In this document: positions 19,496 through 26,807 of the stretch, in pieces
How the letters are laid out: every line of letters starts with the position of its first letter
How positions within the stretch are numbered: the first letter of the stretch is position 1
Assembly: GCA_035548515.1 (NCBI GenBank)
Contig: DASZSW010000046.1
Coordinates: forward strand, 61,405-125,404
Source: DASZQY01 sp035548515
GTDB taxonomy: Bacteria; Pseudomonadota; Alphaproteobacteria; Rhizobiales; Kaistiaceae
DNA: 64,000 nt
Reading direction: 5' to 3'
Made by a program: the position numbers and the translations under genes
The notes under the pieces: model-generated
Databases searched by the model: none
What the model was told of the DNA's origin: nothing
The model's input: the letters and a program-made list of their open reading frames with translations, nothing else

Positions 19496-20506
19496 TTATC
19501 CGATCTTCTGTTTCAGCTCGGCGATCACGTCGCGCACCGTCATGCCGTCGGCGCGTGCCGAGAAGGAAAGCGCCATGCGGTGCTGGAGCACCGGCTCGGC
19601 GAGCGCCACGACGTCGTCCAGCGAGGGGGCATAGCGGCCGTCGATCAGCGCGCGGGCGCGAGCCGAAAGCATCAGCGCCTGGCTGGCGCGCGGCCCGGGG
19701 CCCCAGGCGATGGCGGATGCCAGCTTGGGGTTCGGGGCGCCGTCGGGGCGGGCGGATCGCACGAGATCGAGGATCGCCTCGACGACGCTTTCGCCGACCG
19801 GCATGCGGCGGACGAGCTGCTGGATGGAGCGCAGCGTCATGGCGTCCAGCACAGCTTCGGCATGGGCCTCCGTGGCGCCCGTCGTCTCGAACAGCATCCG
19901 CCGCTCGGCGGTGCGGTCCGGATAGACCACGTCGATCTGCAGCAGGAAGCGGTCCAGCTGCGCCTCCGGGAGCGGATACGTCCCCTCCTGCTCGAGCGGG
20001 TTCTGCGTCGCCAGCACGTGGAACGGCACCGGTAGGTCGTGGCGGGCGCCGGCGACGGTCACGTGGTACTCCTGCATGGACTGGAGCAGCGCGGACTGCG
20101 TGCGTGGGCTGGCGCGGTTGATCTCGTCGGCCATCAGCAACTGCGCGAACACCGGCCCGGGCAGGAAGCGGAAGGCGCGATGGCCATCGGCGGCCTGGTC
20201 CATGACCTCGGAGCCGATGATGTCGGAGGGCATCAGGTCGGGCGTGAACTGGATGCGCCGCGCGGTGAGACCAAAGACGGTGCCGAGCGTCTCGACCAGC
20301 TTGGTCTTGGCGAGGCCGGGCACGCCGATGAGCAGGCCATGGCCGCCGGCCAGGATCGTTATCATCGTGCGCTCCACGACCGATTCCTGGCCGTAGATCA
20401 CCTTGCCGATCGCCGCGCGCGCCGCCCGGATCTTGCCGACCGCGGCATCGGTTTCCGCGATGATACGGTCCATGTCGGGCGGCGTGGTCTGGTTGATGGC
20501 GCTCAT
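19496..20506 (-). CDS. MoxR-family AAA ATPase
   Basis: A 336-residue AAA+ chaperone-like ATPase. It has a MoxR-type Walker A (GVPGLAKTKL), Walker B LLMADEINRASP with the MoxR-typical N-R-A-S/P continuation, sensor 1 ATQNPLEQEGTYPLPEAQ, and a C-terminal lid domain. The start at 20506 (MSAINQTTPPDMDRI) has a GAGG element 10 bases upstream. An upstream in-frame extension is not protein-like. It is the first gene of a four-gene leftward operon and divergent from the Nudix / CCA-adding genes. Confidence 0.93.
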   Translation of the reverse strand: MSAINQTTPPDMDRIIAETDAAVGKIRAARAAIGKVIYGQESVVERTMITILAGGHGLLIGVPGLAKTKLVETLGTVFGLTARRIQFTPDLMPSDIIGSEVMDQAADGHRAFRFLPGPVFAQLLMADEINRASPRTQSALLQSMQEYHVTVAGARHDLPVPFHVLATQNPLEQEGTYPLPEAQLDRFLLQIDVVYPDRTAERRMLFETTGATEAHAEAVLDAMTLRSIQQLVRRMPVGESVVEAILDLVRSARPDGAPNPKLASAIAWGPGPRASQALMLSARARALIDGRYAPSLDDVVALAEPVLQHRMALSFSARADGMTVRDVIAELKQKIG

Positions 20507-20721
20507 GGTTCGGACCTCGTTTCGCAGGACCGGCGGGGAGCCGGGGACTCGTCGGGCGTTTGCCGGGATTGTTGCATGCGCCTCAGGAGCACAATAGGGG
20601 ATTGCGTCACAGCGGGAATGCGACCCGCCAGTATCGATAACAGGTGGCAAGCGAGGCGAAAGCGTGGCCGTTTCAGAGACTTGGAGCGGACGCAGACCCT
20701 GCATCACCGCAAAGTGAAAGC

Positions 20722-21348
20722 ATGAGCGCCGCCCCGTCCTCACCCTTCGCGCCTGACGTCTTCTTCGCCACCGCTGCCCGGCGTCTGGCCTCCGCATCGC
20801 ATGCCGAAGGCGGTGATCACGTGCTCAACCCGGATCTCCCGCCGATGACCGCCGGCTACCGCGATGCCGCGGTGCTCATTCCGGTGGTGGCGCGGGAGCC
20901 GGAGGCGACGGTGATCCTGACGGTGAGGACGGCGCATCTTCCGAGCCATGCCGGGCAGATCGCGTTCCCCGGCGGCAAGATCGATCCGGTGGATGCGACA
21001 CCGACCGAAGCGGCGCTCCGCGAGGCCGAGGAGGAGATCGGCTTGGCGCGGGACCGTGTTTCCGTCGTCGGCGCGCTGATGCCGTATCTCAGCCGCACGG
21101 GCTTCCGGATCGTGCCGATCCTTGGGCGCGTGCAGGCCGACTATGCGCTGACGCCGAACCCCGATGAGGTCGCGGATGTGTTCGAGGTGCCGCTCGGTTT
21201 TCTGATGGATCCCGCCAACCACCGGCACGGAACCCGCGAGTTCTACGGGAAAGCGCGCACGTTCTATGAGATACCCTACGCGGAGCGCTATATCTGGGGC
21301 GTTTCCGCGGGCATCATCCGCGGACTCTACGAGCAGGTCTACGGCTGA
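20722..21348 (+). CDS. Nudix hydrolase, probable CoA pyrophosphatase (NudL-like)
   Basis: A 208-residue Nudix protein. It carries the CoA-specific signature (ILTVRTAHLPSHAGQIAFPGG) just before the Nudix box (DPVDATPTEAALREAEEEIG), which marks CoA and acyl-CoA pyrophosphatases that release 4'-phosphopantetheine. The start is the ATG at 20722. Earlier in-frame codons are not protein-like. It overlaps the next gene by one base (TGATG), and that gene overlaps the CCA-adding enzyme, so the three are translationally coupled. Confidence 0.88.
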   Translation: MSAAPSSPFAPDVFFATAARRLASASHAEGGDHVLNPDLPPMTAGYRDAAVLIPVVAREPEATVILTVRTAHLPSHAGQIAFPGGKIDPVDATPTEAALREAEEEIGLARDRVSVVGALMPYLSRTGFRIVPILGRVQADYALTPNPDEVADVFEVPLGFLMDPANHRHGTREFYGKARTFYEIPYAERYIWGVSAGIIRGLYEQVYG

Positions 21349-21629
21349 TGCTGCGCTTCGTCGCCTTCGACGCCATCTTCTTCCTGCTGCCTTTCGCGGC
21401 CTACGCGCTGTGGCTGGTGCTCACCCGCCGAACGCTGACCAATGCGGCGGATTGGCAGGTGCGCACGATCGGCTATCTGGCGCTGGCCGGCGCGGTGATC
21501 GTGGTGGGTATTCTCATCGCGTTCGTGCATCTCGACGCGGATGCGCCGGGCGGCGTGTACGTCCCTGCGCATCTGGAAAACGGCAAGATCGTCCCGGGCC
21601 ATTTCGAAGCGCCGCCGAAGACTCCATGA
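21348..21629 (+). CDS. DUF6111-family small membrane protein
   Basis: A 93-residue protein with two predicted membrane helices (around residues 5-25 and 45-65) and a short C-terminal tail with HLENGKIVPGHFE. This matches the small alphaproteobacterial family known only as DUF6111. The gene overlaps both neighbours, by TGATG upstream and ATGA downstream. The fixed position between a CoA-type Nudix gene and the CCA-adding enzyme is typical of the order. Function unknown. Confidence 0.8.
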   Translation: MLRFVAFDAIFFLLPFAAYALWLVLTRRTLTNAADWQVRTIGYLALAGAVIVVGILIAFVHLDADAPGGVYVPAHLENGKIVPGHFEAPPKTP

Positions 21630-22858
21630 CCACGCTGCCGAATCTCGCCGCCGCCGACTGGTTCACGGCGCGGACTGTGGATGCGCTCTTCAAGCTGTTT
21701 CCGCCCGGAGAAGAGGCCCGCATTGTCGGCGGGGCCGTGCGTAACACGCTGTTCGGCGCGCCCGTGCGCGAGGTCGACTTCGCCACGACCGCGACGCCCG
21801 ACAGGGTGACGGCGCTCGCCATTGCCGCCGGCTACAAGGTCGTGCCAACCGGCGTGGAGCATGGCACCGTGACCGTGGTGATCGAGGGGCGCGCGTTTGA
21901 GGTGACGACGCTCCGCGAGGACATCGCCACCGACGGGCGTCATGCCGTCGTCCGCTTCGGCCGCGACTGGACGCGCGACGCGATGCGGCGCGACTTCACG
22001 GTGAACGCGCTGTCGGCGGATGCGAACGGTGCGGTACACGATCCCGTCGGCGGGCTGGCGGACATCGCCGCGCACCGCATCCGCTTCATCGGCGAGCCTG
22101 CCCAGCGCATCGCGGAGGATCGTCTCCGCATTCTCCGCTTCTTCCGCTTCCATGCGGAATACGGGGAGGGGGAGATCGATCCGGCAGGCCTGTCGGCATC
22201 GATCCGCGCGCGCAACGATCTCCGTGCGCTTTCCGCCGAGCGTATTGGACAGGAGATGCGCAAGCTGGTCGTGGCGAAGCGCGCCGTCGAGGTCGCGACG
22301 CTGATGCAGGAAGCGGGCATTCTGCCGGTCGTGCTTGGCGGCGTCGCTTATCAGGCGCAGTTCGGCAAGATGGTTCGCGCGTCCACCGCCGCGAAGGCCG
22401 AAGTCAGCGCGGCGGCGCGTTTCGCCGCGCTCGGCTGTCGCGTCGAGGAAGACGCGCTGCGACTGACCGAGCGGCTGCGCCTCAGCAATGCCGAGCGCGA
22501 CCGCATGCTGGCGGCGCTCGCCGCTGCCGATCAATTCGCGCCGTTCCCCGACGAGCGCGGGCAGCGGCGTCTGCTCTATCACCTCGGCCAGCAGGCGTAC
22601 CGCGACGGCGTCTTCCAGGGCTTTGCGTCCAGCCGCGAGCCGCCGGGCGACGCGTGGAAAGCGGCGTACCATTTGCCGGACCGGTGGACTGCGCCAACGT
22701 TCCCGCTCAGTGGCCGCGACATGCCGGACGTGCCGCGCGGGCCCGCAATCGGGACGCTGCTCCGCGCCGTCGAGTCATGGTGGGCGGAGCAGGACTTCGC
22801 GCCGGACGAGCGCGCGTTGCGGGCACGGCTGCAGCAAATGATCGCCGCGCAGCAGTAG
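21626..22858 (+). CDS. cca: CCA tRNA nucleotidyltransferase
   Basis: A 410-residue class II nucleotidyltransferase that adds or repairs the 3' CCA end of tRNA. The head domain shows ARIVGGAVRNTLFGAPV followed by EVDFATTATP, which gives the G-G-x-V-R-D/N and D-x-D/E type metal site, then RDFTVNALSAD and RIRFIGEPAQRIAEDRLRILR, the base-templating region. The C-terminal helical body is somewhat diverged. The ATG at 21626 overlaps the DUF6111 stop. Length and motifs are normal for alphaproteobacteria. Confidence 0.92.
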   Translation: MTTLPNLAAADWFTARTVDALFKLFPPGEEARIVGGAVRNTLFGAPVREVDFATTATPDRVTALAIAAGYKVVPTGVEHGTVTVVIEGRAFEVTTLREDIATDGRHAVVRFGRDWTRDAMRRDFTVNALSADANGAVHDPVGGLADIAAHRIRFIGEPAQRIAEDRLRILRFFRFHAEYGEGEIDPAGLSASIRARNDLRALSAERIGQEMRKLVVAKRAVEVATLMQEAGILPVVLGGVAYQAQFGKMVRASTAAKAEVSAAARFAALGCRVEEDALRLTERLRLSNAERDRMLAALAAADQFAPFPDERGQRRLLYHLGQQAYRDGVFQGFASSREPPGDAWKAAYHLPDRWTAPTFPLSGRDMPDVPRGPAIGTLLRAVESWWAEQDFAPDERALRARLQQMIAAQQ

Positions 22859-22861
22859 CCG

Positions 22862-23773
22862 CTACGGCCACTTCGCCACGGGTGGCATGGACGAGAGAAT
22901 CGCATCCACGTTGCCGCCTGTCTTCAGGCCGAACACGGTGCCGCGATCGTAGATCAGGTTGAACTCAACGTAGCGGCCGCGGCGCACCAGCTGTTCCTCG
23001 CGCTCCGCCTCGCTCCACGCCTTGCCGAAATTGCGCCGCACCAATTCGGGATAGACCGCGAGGAAGGCGAGGCCGACGTCCTTGGTGAAGGCGAAGTCCG
23101 CCTCCCAGTCGCCGGAGTTCAGCCAGTCGTAGAAGATGCCGCCGATGCCGCGCATCTCGTTGCGGTGCTTCAGGTAGAAGTATTCGTCGCACCATTTCTT
23201 GTAGCGGTCGTAGTCCGCCACCGGGTGCTTTTCGCACGCGGCCTTCATCGCGGCGTGGAAGGCGATTGTGTCGGGATCCTCCTGCGTCCGGCGCGCGTTC
23301 AGCACCGGCGTCAGGTCGGCGCCGCCGCCGAACCAGTTGCGCGAGGTCACCACCATGCGCGTGTTCATGTGCACGGCGGGCACGTTCGGGTTCTGCATAT
23401 GCGCGATGAGCGAGACGCCGCTCGCCCAGAAGCGCGGGTCTTCCGTCGCGCCGGGGATGTCCTTGCGGAAATCGGGCGCGAATTCGCCGTGCACCGTGGA
23501 GATGTGCACACCCACCTTCTCGAAGACGCGGCCCTTCATCACCGCCATCACGCCGCCGCCGCCTTCGCCGCCGGTGTGGTCCGTCCGCTGCCATGGCGTG
23601 CGCACGAAGCGGCCCGCCGGCCGCTCCGCTAGCTGCGCGTTGGCGGGGAGGGCGTCCTCCAGAGCCTCGAACGCGGCAGTGATCCTGTCGCGGAGTTCCG
23701 AGAACCAGGCCGCGGCGCGGGCTTTCTTTTCGTCGAGATCGTTGGGCATCAGGGGATTCACGTGGACGTTCAT
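22862..23773 (-). CDS. hemF: Oxygen-dependent coproporphyrinogen III oxidase
   Basis: A 303-residue cytosolic enzyme that converts coproporphyrinogen III to protoporphyrinogen IX with oxygen in haem synthesis. Conserved blocks include GGEGGGGVMAVMKGRVFEK, NPNVPAVHMNTRM, WFGGGADLTPVL, KWCDEYFYLKHRNE, RGIGGIFYDWLN and YVEFNLIYDRGTVFGLKTGG. The length matches bacterial HemF. It is convergent with the CCA-adding enzyme gene, with only three bases between the stops. Confidence 0.96.
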   Translation of the reverse strand: MNVHVNPLMPNDLDEKKARAAAWFSELRDRITAAFEALEDALPANAQLAERPAGRFVRTPWQRTDHTGGEGGGGVMAVMKGRVFEKVGVHISTVHGEFAPDFRKDIPGATEDPRFWASGVSLIAHMQNPNVPAVHMNTRMVVTSRNWFGGGADLTPVLNARRTQEDPDTIAFHAAMKAACEKHPVADYDRYKKWCDEYFYLKHRNEMRGIGGIFYDWLNSGDWEADFAFTKDVGLAFLAVYPELVRRNFGKAWSEAEREEQLVRRGRYVEFNLIYDRGTVFGLKTGGNVDAILSSMPPVAKWP

Positions 23774-23863
23774 GGCAGCCTCGCCGGCTTGTCGCTTGCG
23801 AGGCAGTATGGCTCCCGCGGCTATAGCGCCGGATTGACCCAGCGCAAACCCCGGTCGTTTCGC

Positions 23864-24397
23864 TCAGCCCGCCTTCGGATAGGGCAGCCCGGTGACGAAC
23901 CGGTGGTAAACCACCGCGCAGACGACGAGGATCGCCGCGCCGATGCCGACGGGCACCGCGAAGAACCACCAATGCGCACCCGCCGCGATCACGACGATCG
24001 GGTCGGCGCCTGCCGGTGGGTGGACCGTGCCCGTCAGCCGCATGGCGGCGATCGCAATACCGACTGCGACGGCCATGGCCAACGGCGAGGGGCCTAGCAG
24101 CGCCAGAACGGCAATGCCGATCAGCGCCGAGAGCATGTGTCCGCCGATGACGTTGCGTGGCTGGGCGAGCGGGCTTGCCGGCACGGCGAACAGCAGCACG
24201 CAGCTCGCGCCAAACGGCGCGATGATGAGCGGCGTTACCGCCATCCACGCGCAGACCGCCAGCACGCCGAGCGTCACCGCTCCACCAAGGCCCGCCAGCG
24301 CCGCCTCTCGGACCACCTTGCCTGTCACTGGCTCAAATGCACCGAAGGCCCGTGCGAGTGCCGGGGCAAATGCCCCGTCCTTCCTCATGTCGCTCAT
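23864..24397 (-). CDS. HPP-family integral membrane protein
   Basis: A 177-residue inner-membrane protein with four or five helices and the HPP-family core: IIAPFGASCVLLFAVPASPL with PRNVIGGHMLSALIG, and later GTVHPPAGADP, the His-Pro-Pro motif that names the family. Some members from cyanobacteria and plastids transport nitrite. The ATG at 24397 overlaps the stop of the mini-ORF upstream by one base (TGATG). As the last gene of the formate dehydrogenase cluster it may carry formate or a similar small anion, which is an inference. Confidence 0.85.
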   Translation of the reverse strand: MSDMRKDGAFAPALARAFGAFEPVTGKVVREAALAGLGGAVTLGVLAVCAWMAVTPLIIAPFGASCVLLFAVPASPLAQPRNVIGGHMLSALIGIAVLALLGPSPLAMAVAVGIAIAAMRLTGTVHPPAGADPIVVIAAGAHWWFFAVPVGIGAAILVVCAVVYHRFVTGLPYPKAG

Positions 24398-24516
24398 CAA
24401 TTCGTCTTCTTGACCTTCGCGGCTTTCTCAGGCGCGCCGGTGCCGTCGCCGCAGGAATAAGGGTGCACACCGGGGCGGGCAAGCTTGCGCGCGTCGATGT
24501 CGCTGCCGTCCGCCAT
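24397..24516 (-). CDS. Mini-ORF, 39 residues, homologous to the formate dehydrogenase C-terminal tail
   Basis: The frame from ATG 24516 to TGA 24397 encodes 39 residues. From residue 8 on it aligns without gaps to the last 30 residues of the formate dehydrogenase at 24969-26168. Both share K-L-A, G-x-H-x-Y-S, G-x-x-T-G, and E-x-A-A-K-x-K, about 16 identities in 30 by eye. It starts 3 bases after the cysteine-rich gene and its stop overlaps the HPP start. It is either the surviving tail of a lost second formate dehydrogenase gene or a small protein derived from that tail. The open frame and coupled position favour translation. Confidence 0.6.
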   Translation of the reverse strand: MADGSDIDARKLARPGVHPYSCGDGTGAPEKAAKVKKTN

Positions 24517-24519
24517 CCG

Positions 24520-24966
24520 CTACGGCGCCACCAGAAGCGGCACGCTTTTGATGACGCCCTTCGGAGAATTGCCGCAGTAGCAGGGCATCCCGACCGTGGC
24601 CTGCGGGCCGGTCTGGGTCAGGTTGCACTGGTGTACTGCGCTCCCCTGAGCGTAGACGCACACGAGGTGCCGGTAGCGGTTGGTGAGCGTCCGGTTCACG
24701 GCGTGCGAACGCACCGCAGCGGATTTCTCGCACGCCAGTGCGGAGTCATTGCAGTCGTTCTCGCAGCTCGTGTGCAGGAAATCGGCACCCGGGCCCGGAG
24801 TAATCGACGCGTTGCACGCCTCGAGGCAGGCGTTGTGCGTCGCCTCGCACGCCGCCAGGATGTCGTCCTTGCTCGGTCCGCCACCGTTGTTCTGCGCCGC
24901 CTGCGCGCCAACGGACAGAGCCGTCAGCGCCAGGCATGCCGTCATGATCCGCGCCGCTCTTAACAT
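24520..24966 (-). CDS. Exported cysteine-rich hypothetical protein
   Basis: A 148-residue protein with a clear signal peptide (MLRAARIMTACLALTALSV, cleavage near AQA-AQ). The mature part holds ten cysteines. The first three are spaced C-x6-C-x3-C and the next three C-x3-C-x6-C, a mirror-image arrangement that would suit two antiparallel helices joined by disulfides. Four more cysteines follow, ending in PCYCGN. I recognise no family. It lies 2 bases after the formate dehydrogenase stop, with AGAGGT as ribosome-binding site inside that gene's end, so it is cotranscribed. Its role with a cytosolic dehydrogenase is unknown. Confidence 0.78.
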   Translation of the reverse strand: MLRAARIMTACLALTALSVGAQAAQNNGGGPSKDDILAACEATHNACLEACNASITPGPGADFLHTSCENDCNDSALACEKSAAVRSHAVNRTLTNRYRHLVCVYAQGSAVHQCNLTQTGPQATVGMPCYCGNSPKGVIKSVPLLVAP

Positions 24967-24968
24967 CG

Positions 24969-26168
24969 CTACCTCTTGAACTTCGCCGCCTCTTCGGAAC
25001 CCCCCGTTGCATTGCCCGACGAATACGAGTGCGCGCCGGTTCCGGCAAGCTTGCCGCCGTCGACGATCAGATACTCGTCGCGGATTGGCCGCCTGTCGAA
25101 CCAGCATTCCAGGATCTCGCGTGTGCCTGCGGCGTAGCGCGCCTGCGCCGAAAGGGACGAGCCCGAGATGTGCGGCGTCATGCCGTGGTGCGGCATCGTG
25201 CGCCACGGATGATCCTGCGGAGCCGGCTGCGGGAACCAGACGTCGCCGGCGTAGCCCGCGAGCTGGCCGGAGCGTAGCGCGGCGGCGACGTCGTCGCGGT
25301 TGGCGATCTTGCCGCGCGCCGTGTTGATGAGATAGGCGCCGCGTCTCATCGTGTTGATCAGTTTCGCGTTGAACAGGTTTTCCGTCTCGGGGTGAAGCGG
25401 CGCGTTGATCGTCACCACGTCGCAGTGCGGCACCATGTCGGCTGCCGACTTGTGGAAGGTGAGGCCCAGTTCCTTCTCGACCGATTCCGGCAGGCGGTGG
25501 CGGTCGGTGTAATGCAGCTTCATGTCGAACGGCTTCAACCGCCGCAGGACCGCGAGGCCAATGCGGCCCGCTGCCACCGTGCCGACGCTCATGCCCTCGA
25601 CGTCATAGGAGCGGGCGACGCAGTCGGCGATGTTCCAGCCGCCCTTCACCACCCATTCGTACGAGGGGATGTAGTTGCGCACGAGGCCGAGGATCATCAT
25701 CACGACGTGCTCGGCGACGCTGATCGAGTTGCAGTAGGTGACCTCGGCGACGGTGATGCCGCGCGCCATCGCGGCGGACAGGTCGACGTGGTCGGAGCCG
25801 ATACCGGCGGTGATGGCGAGCTTCAGCTTTGGCGACTTGGCGATGCGCTCGGCCGTCAGATACGCGGGCCAGAACGGCTGCGAGATGACGACGTCGGCAT
25901 CAACGATCTCGCGCTCGAAGGTCGAGTTGGGCCCGTCCTTGTCGGAGGTTACGACCAGCGTGTGGCCGGCGCCCTCCAGAAATTTGCGCAACCCAAGCGC
26001 GCCCGAAACCGAGCCCAGCAACTGGCCCGGCGTGAAGTCGATCGCCTTTGGCGTCGGCAGCGTTTGGCCGCCCGGGTACTTGTCGAGCTTCGGGAGGTCG
26101 TCCCGCGCGTAGGTTTTCGGATATCCGGTGACCGGATCGTCGTAGAGCACGCACACAATCTTAGCCAT
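24969..26168 (-). CDS. fdh: NAD-dependent formate dehydrogenase
   Basis: A 399-residue soluble, cofactor-free formate dehydrogenase of the D-2-hydroxyacid dehydrogenase superfamily, which oxidises formate to CO2 and yields NADH. The NAD motif GTVAAGRIG lies at residues 196-204. Catalytic residues are in place one position after those of the Pseudomonas enzyme: Asn147 (TYCNS), Arg285 (NTARGK), Gln314 (PAPQDH) and His333 (TPHISGSS). The tail GKLAGTGAHSYSSGNATGG is typical of the family. The start is ATG 26168, with GAGGGG upstream on the minus strand. It heads a leftward cluster with the cysteine-rich gene, the mini-ORF and the HPP gene. Confidence 0.95.
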   Translation of the reverse strand: MAKIVCVLYDDPVTGYPKTYARDDLPKLDKYPGGQTLPTPKAIDFTPGQLLGSVSGALGLRKFLEGAGHTLVVTSDKDGPNSTFEREIVDADVVISQPFWPAYLTAERIAKSPKLKLAITAGIGSDHVDLSAAMARGITVAEVTYCNSISVAEHVVMMILGLVRNYIPSYEWVVKGGWNIADCVARSYDVEGMSVGTVAAGRIGLAVLRRLKPFDMKLHYTDRHRLPESVEKELGLTFHKSAADMVPHCDVVTINAPLHPETENLFNAKLINTMRRGAYLINTARGKIANRDDVAAALRSGQLAGYAGDVWFPQPAPQDHPWRTMPHHGMTPHISGSSLSAQARYAAGTREILECWFDRRPIRDEYLIVDGGKLAGTGAHSYSSGNATGGSEEAAKFKR

Positions 26169-26225
26169 TACAAAACCCCTCCCAGCAGGCCTGCTTTGCC
26201 CGAGTCTATGTTGAACAACACTCCT

Positions 26226-26338
26226 TGTCGTCCCCGCGCAGGCGGATCCAGCGGACGCCGTCGGCGAAAAAGAAACGCGATGCGAGACCACCAACTGGCG
26301 CCAGTGATTACTGGGTCCTCGCGCGCGCGGCAACGACA
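26226..26338. repeat. Imperfect inverted repeat, REP-pair-like, overlapping the end of trmL
   Basis: The left arm 26226-26251 (TGTCGTCCCCGCGCAGGCGG then ATCCAG) and the right arm 26311-26338, read in reverse, share TGTCGT, CCGCGC and CCAG in the same order, with mismatches in between. The form is that of a REP pair in inverted orientation. The right arm supplies the last ten codons of trmL, and the left arm lies in the gap after the formate dehydrogenase start. Confidence 0.6.
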
Positions 26339-26802
26339 GCTTGAACGGGAAACCCGCTCGTCTGCCGCAGCGCCTCGCCAAGCACCATCGCTGCGGCCGT
26401 TGCGACATTGAGCGAACGCAAACCCGCCGCCATTGGGATCAGCAAGCGCGCATCGGCGGCCGCATGCACCGCGTCGGGGACGCCCGCGCTTTCCCGGCCG
26501 ACCATGATGATGTCGTCCGTCCGAAACATGAATTCGGCGTAAGGTTGGGCGGCCTTCGTCGTGAGAAGCACAAGGCGGCGGCCGGTCGGCTTCCGCCAGG
26601 CCTCGAATTCGCCAAACCCGAGGTGGCGGATCGGGGCGATGTGCGCCAGATAGTCCATGCCGGCCCGCTTCAATGCGCGGTCGGACATGTCGAAGCCCGC
26701 CGGTTCGATCACGTGAGCCTCCACGGCGAGGCAGGCGCATAACCGCAACATGCTTCCCGCGTTCTGCGGGATGTCCGGCTGATAAAGGGCAAGGGAAGGC
26801 AT
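26308..26802 (-). CDS. trmL: tRNA (cytidine(34)-2'-O)-methyltransferase
   Basis: A 164-residue SPOUT-class methyltransferase that methylates the wobble ribose of certain leucine tRNAs. Conserved parts are LALYQPDIPQNAGSMLRLCA at the N-terminus, then DDIIMVGRESAGVPDAV, RLLIPM and RSLNVATAAAMVLGEALRQ, which form the trefoil-knot S-adenosylmethionine site. The start is ATG 26802, and an in-frame TTG at 26814 is less likely. The last ten residues (AVVAARARTQ) are encoded by a palindromic repeat arm. The gene is divergent from the ABC exporter gene, with five bases between the start codons. Confidence 0.9.
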   Translation of the reverse strand: MPSLALYQPDIPQNAGSMLRLCACLAVEAHVIEPAGFDMSDRALKRAGMDYLAHIAPIRHLGFGEFEAWRKPTGRRLVLLTTKAAQPYAEFMFRTDDIIMVGRESAGVPDAVHAAADARLLIPMAAGLRSLNVATAAAMVLGEALRQTSGFPVQAVVAARARTQ

Positions 26803-26807
26803 CGGTA

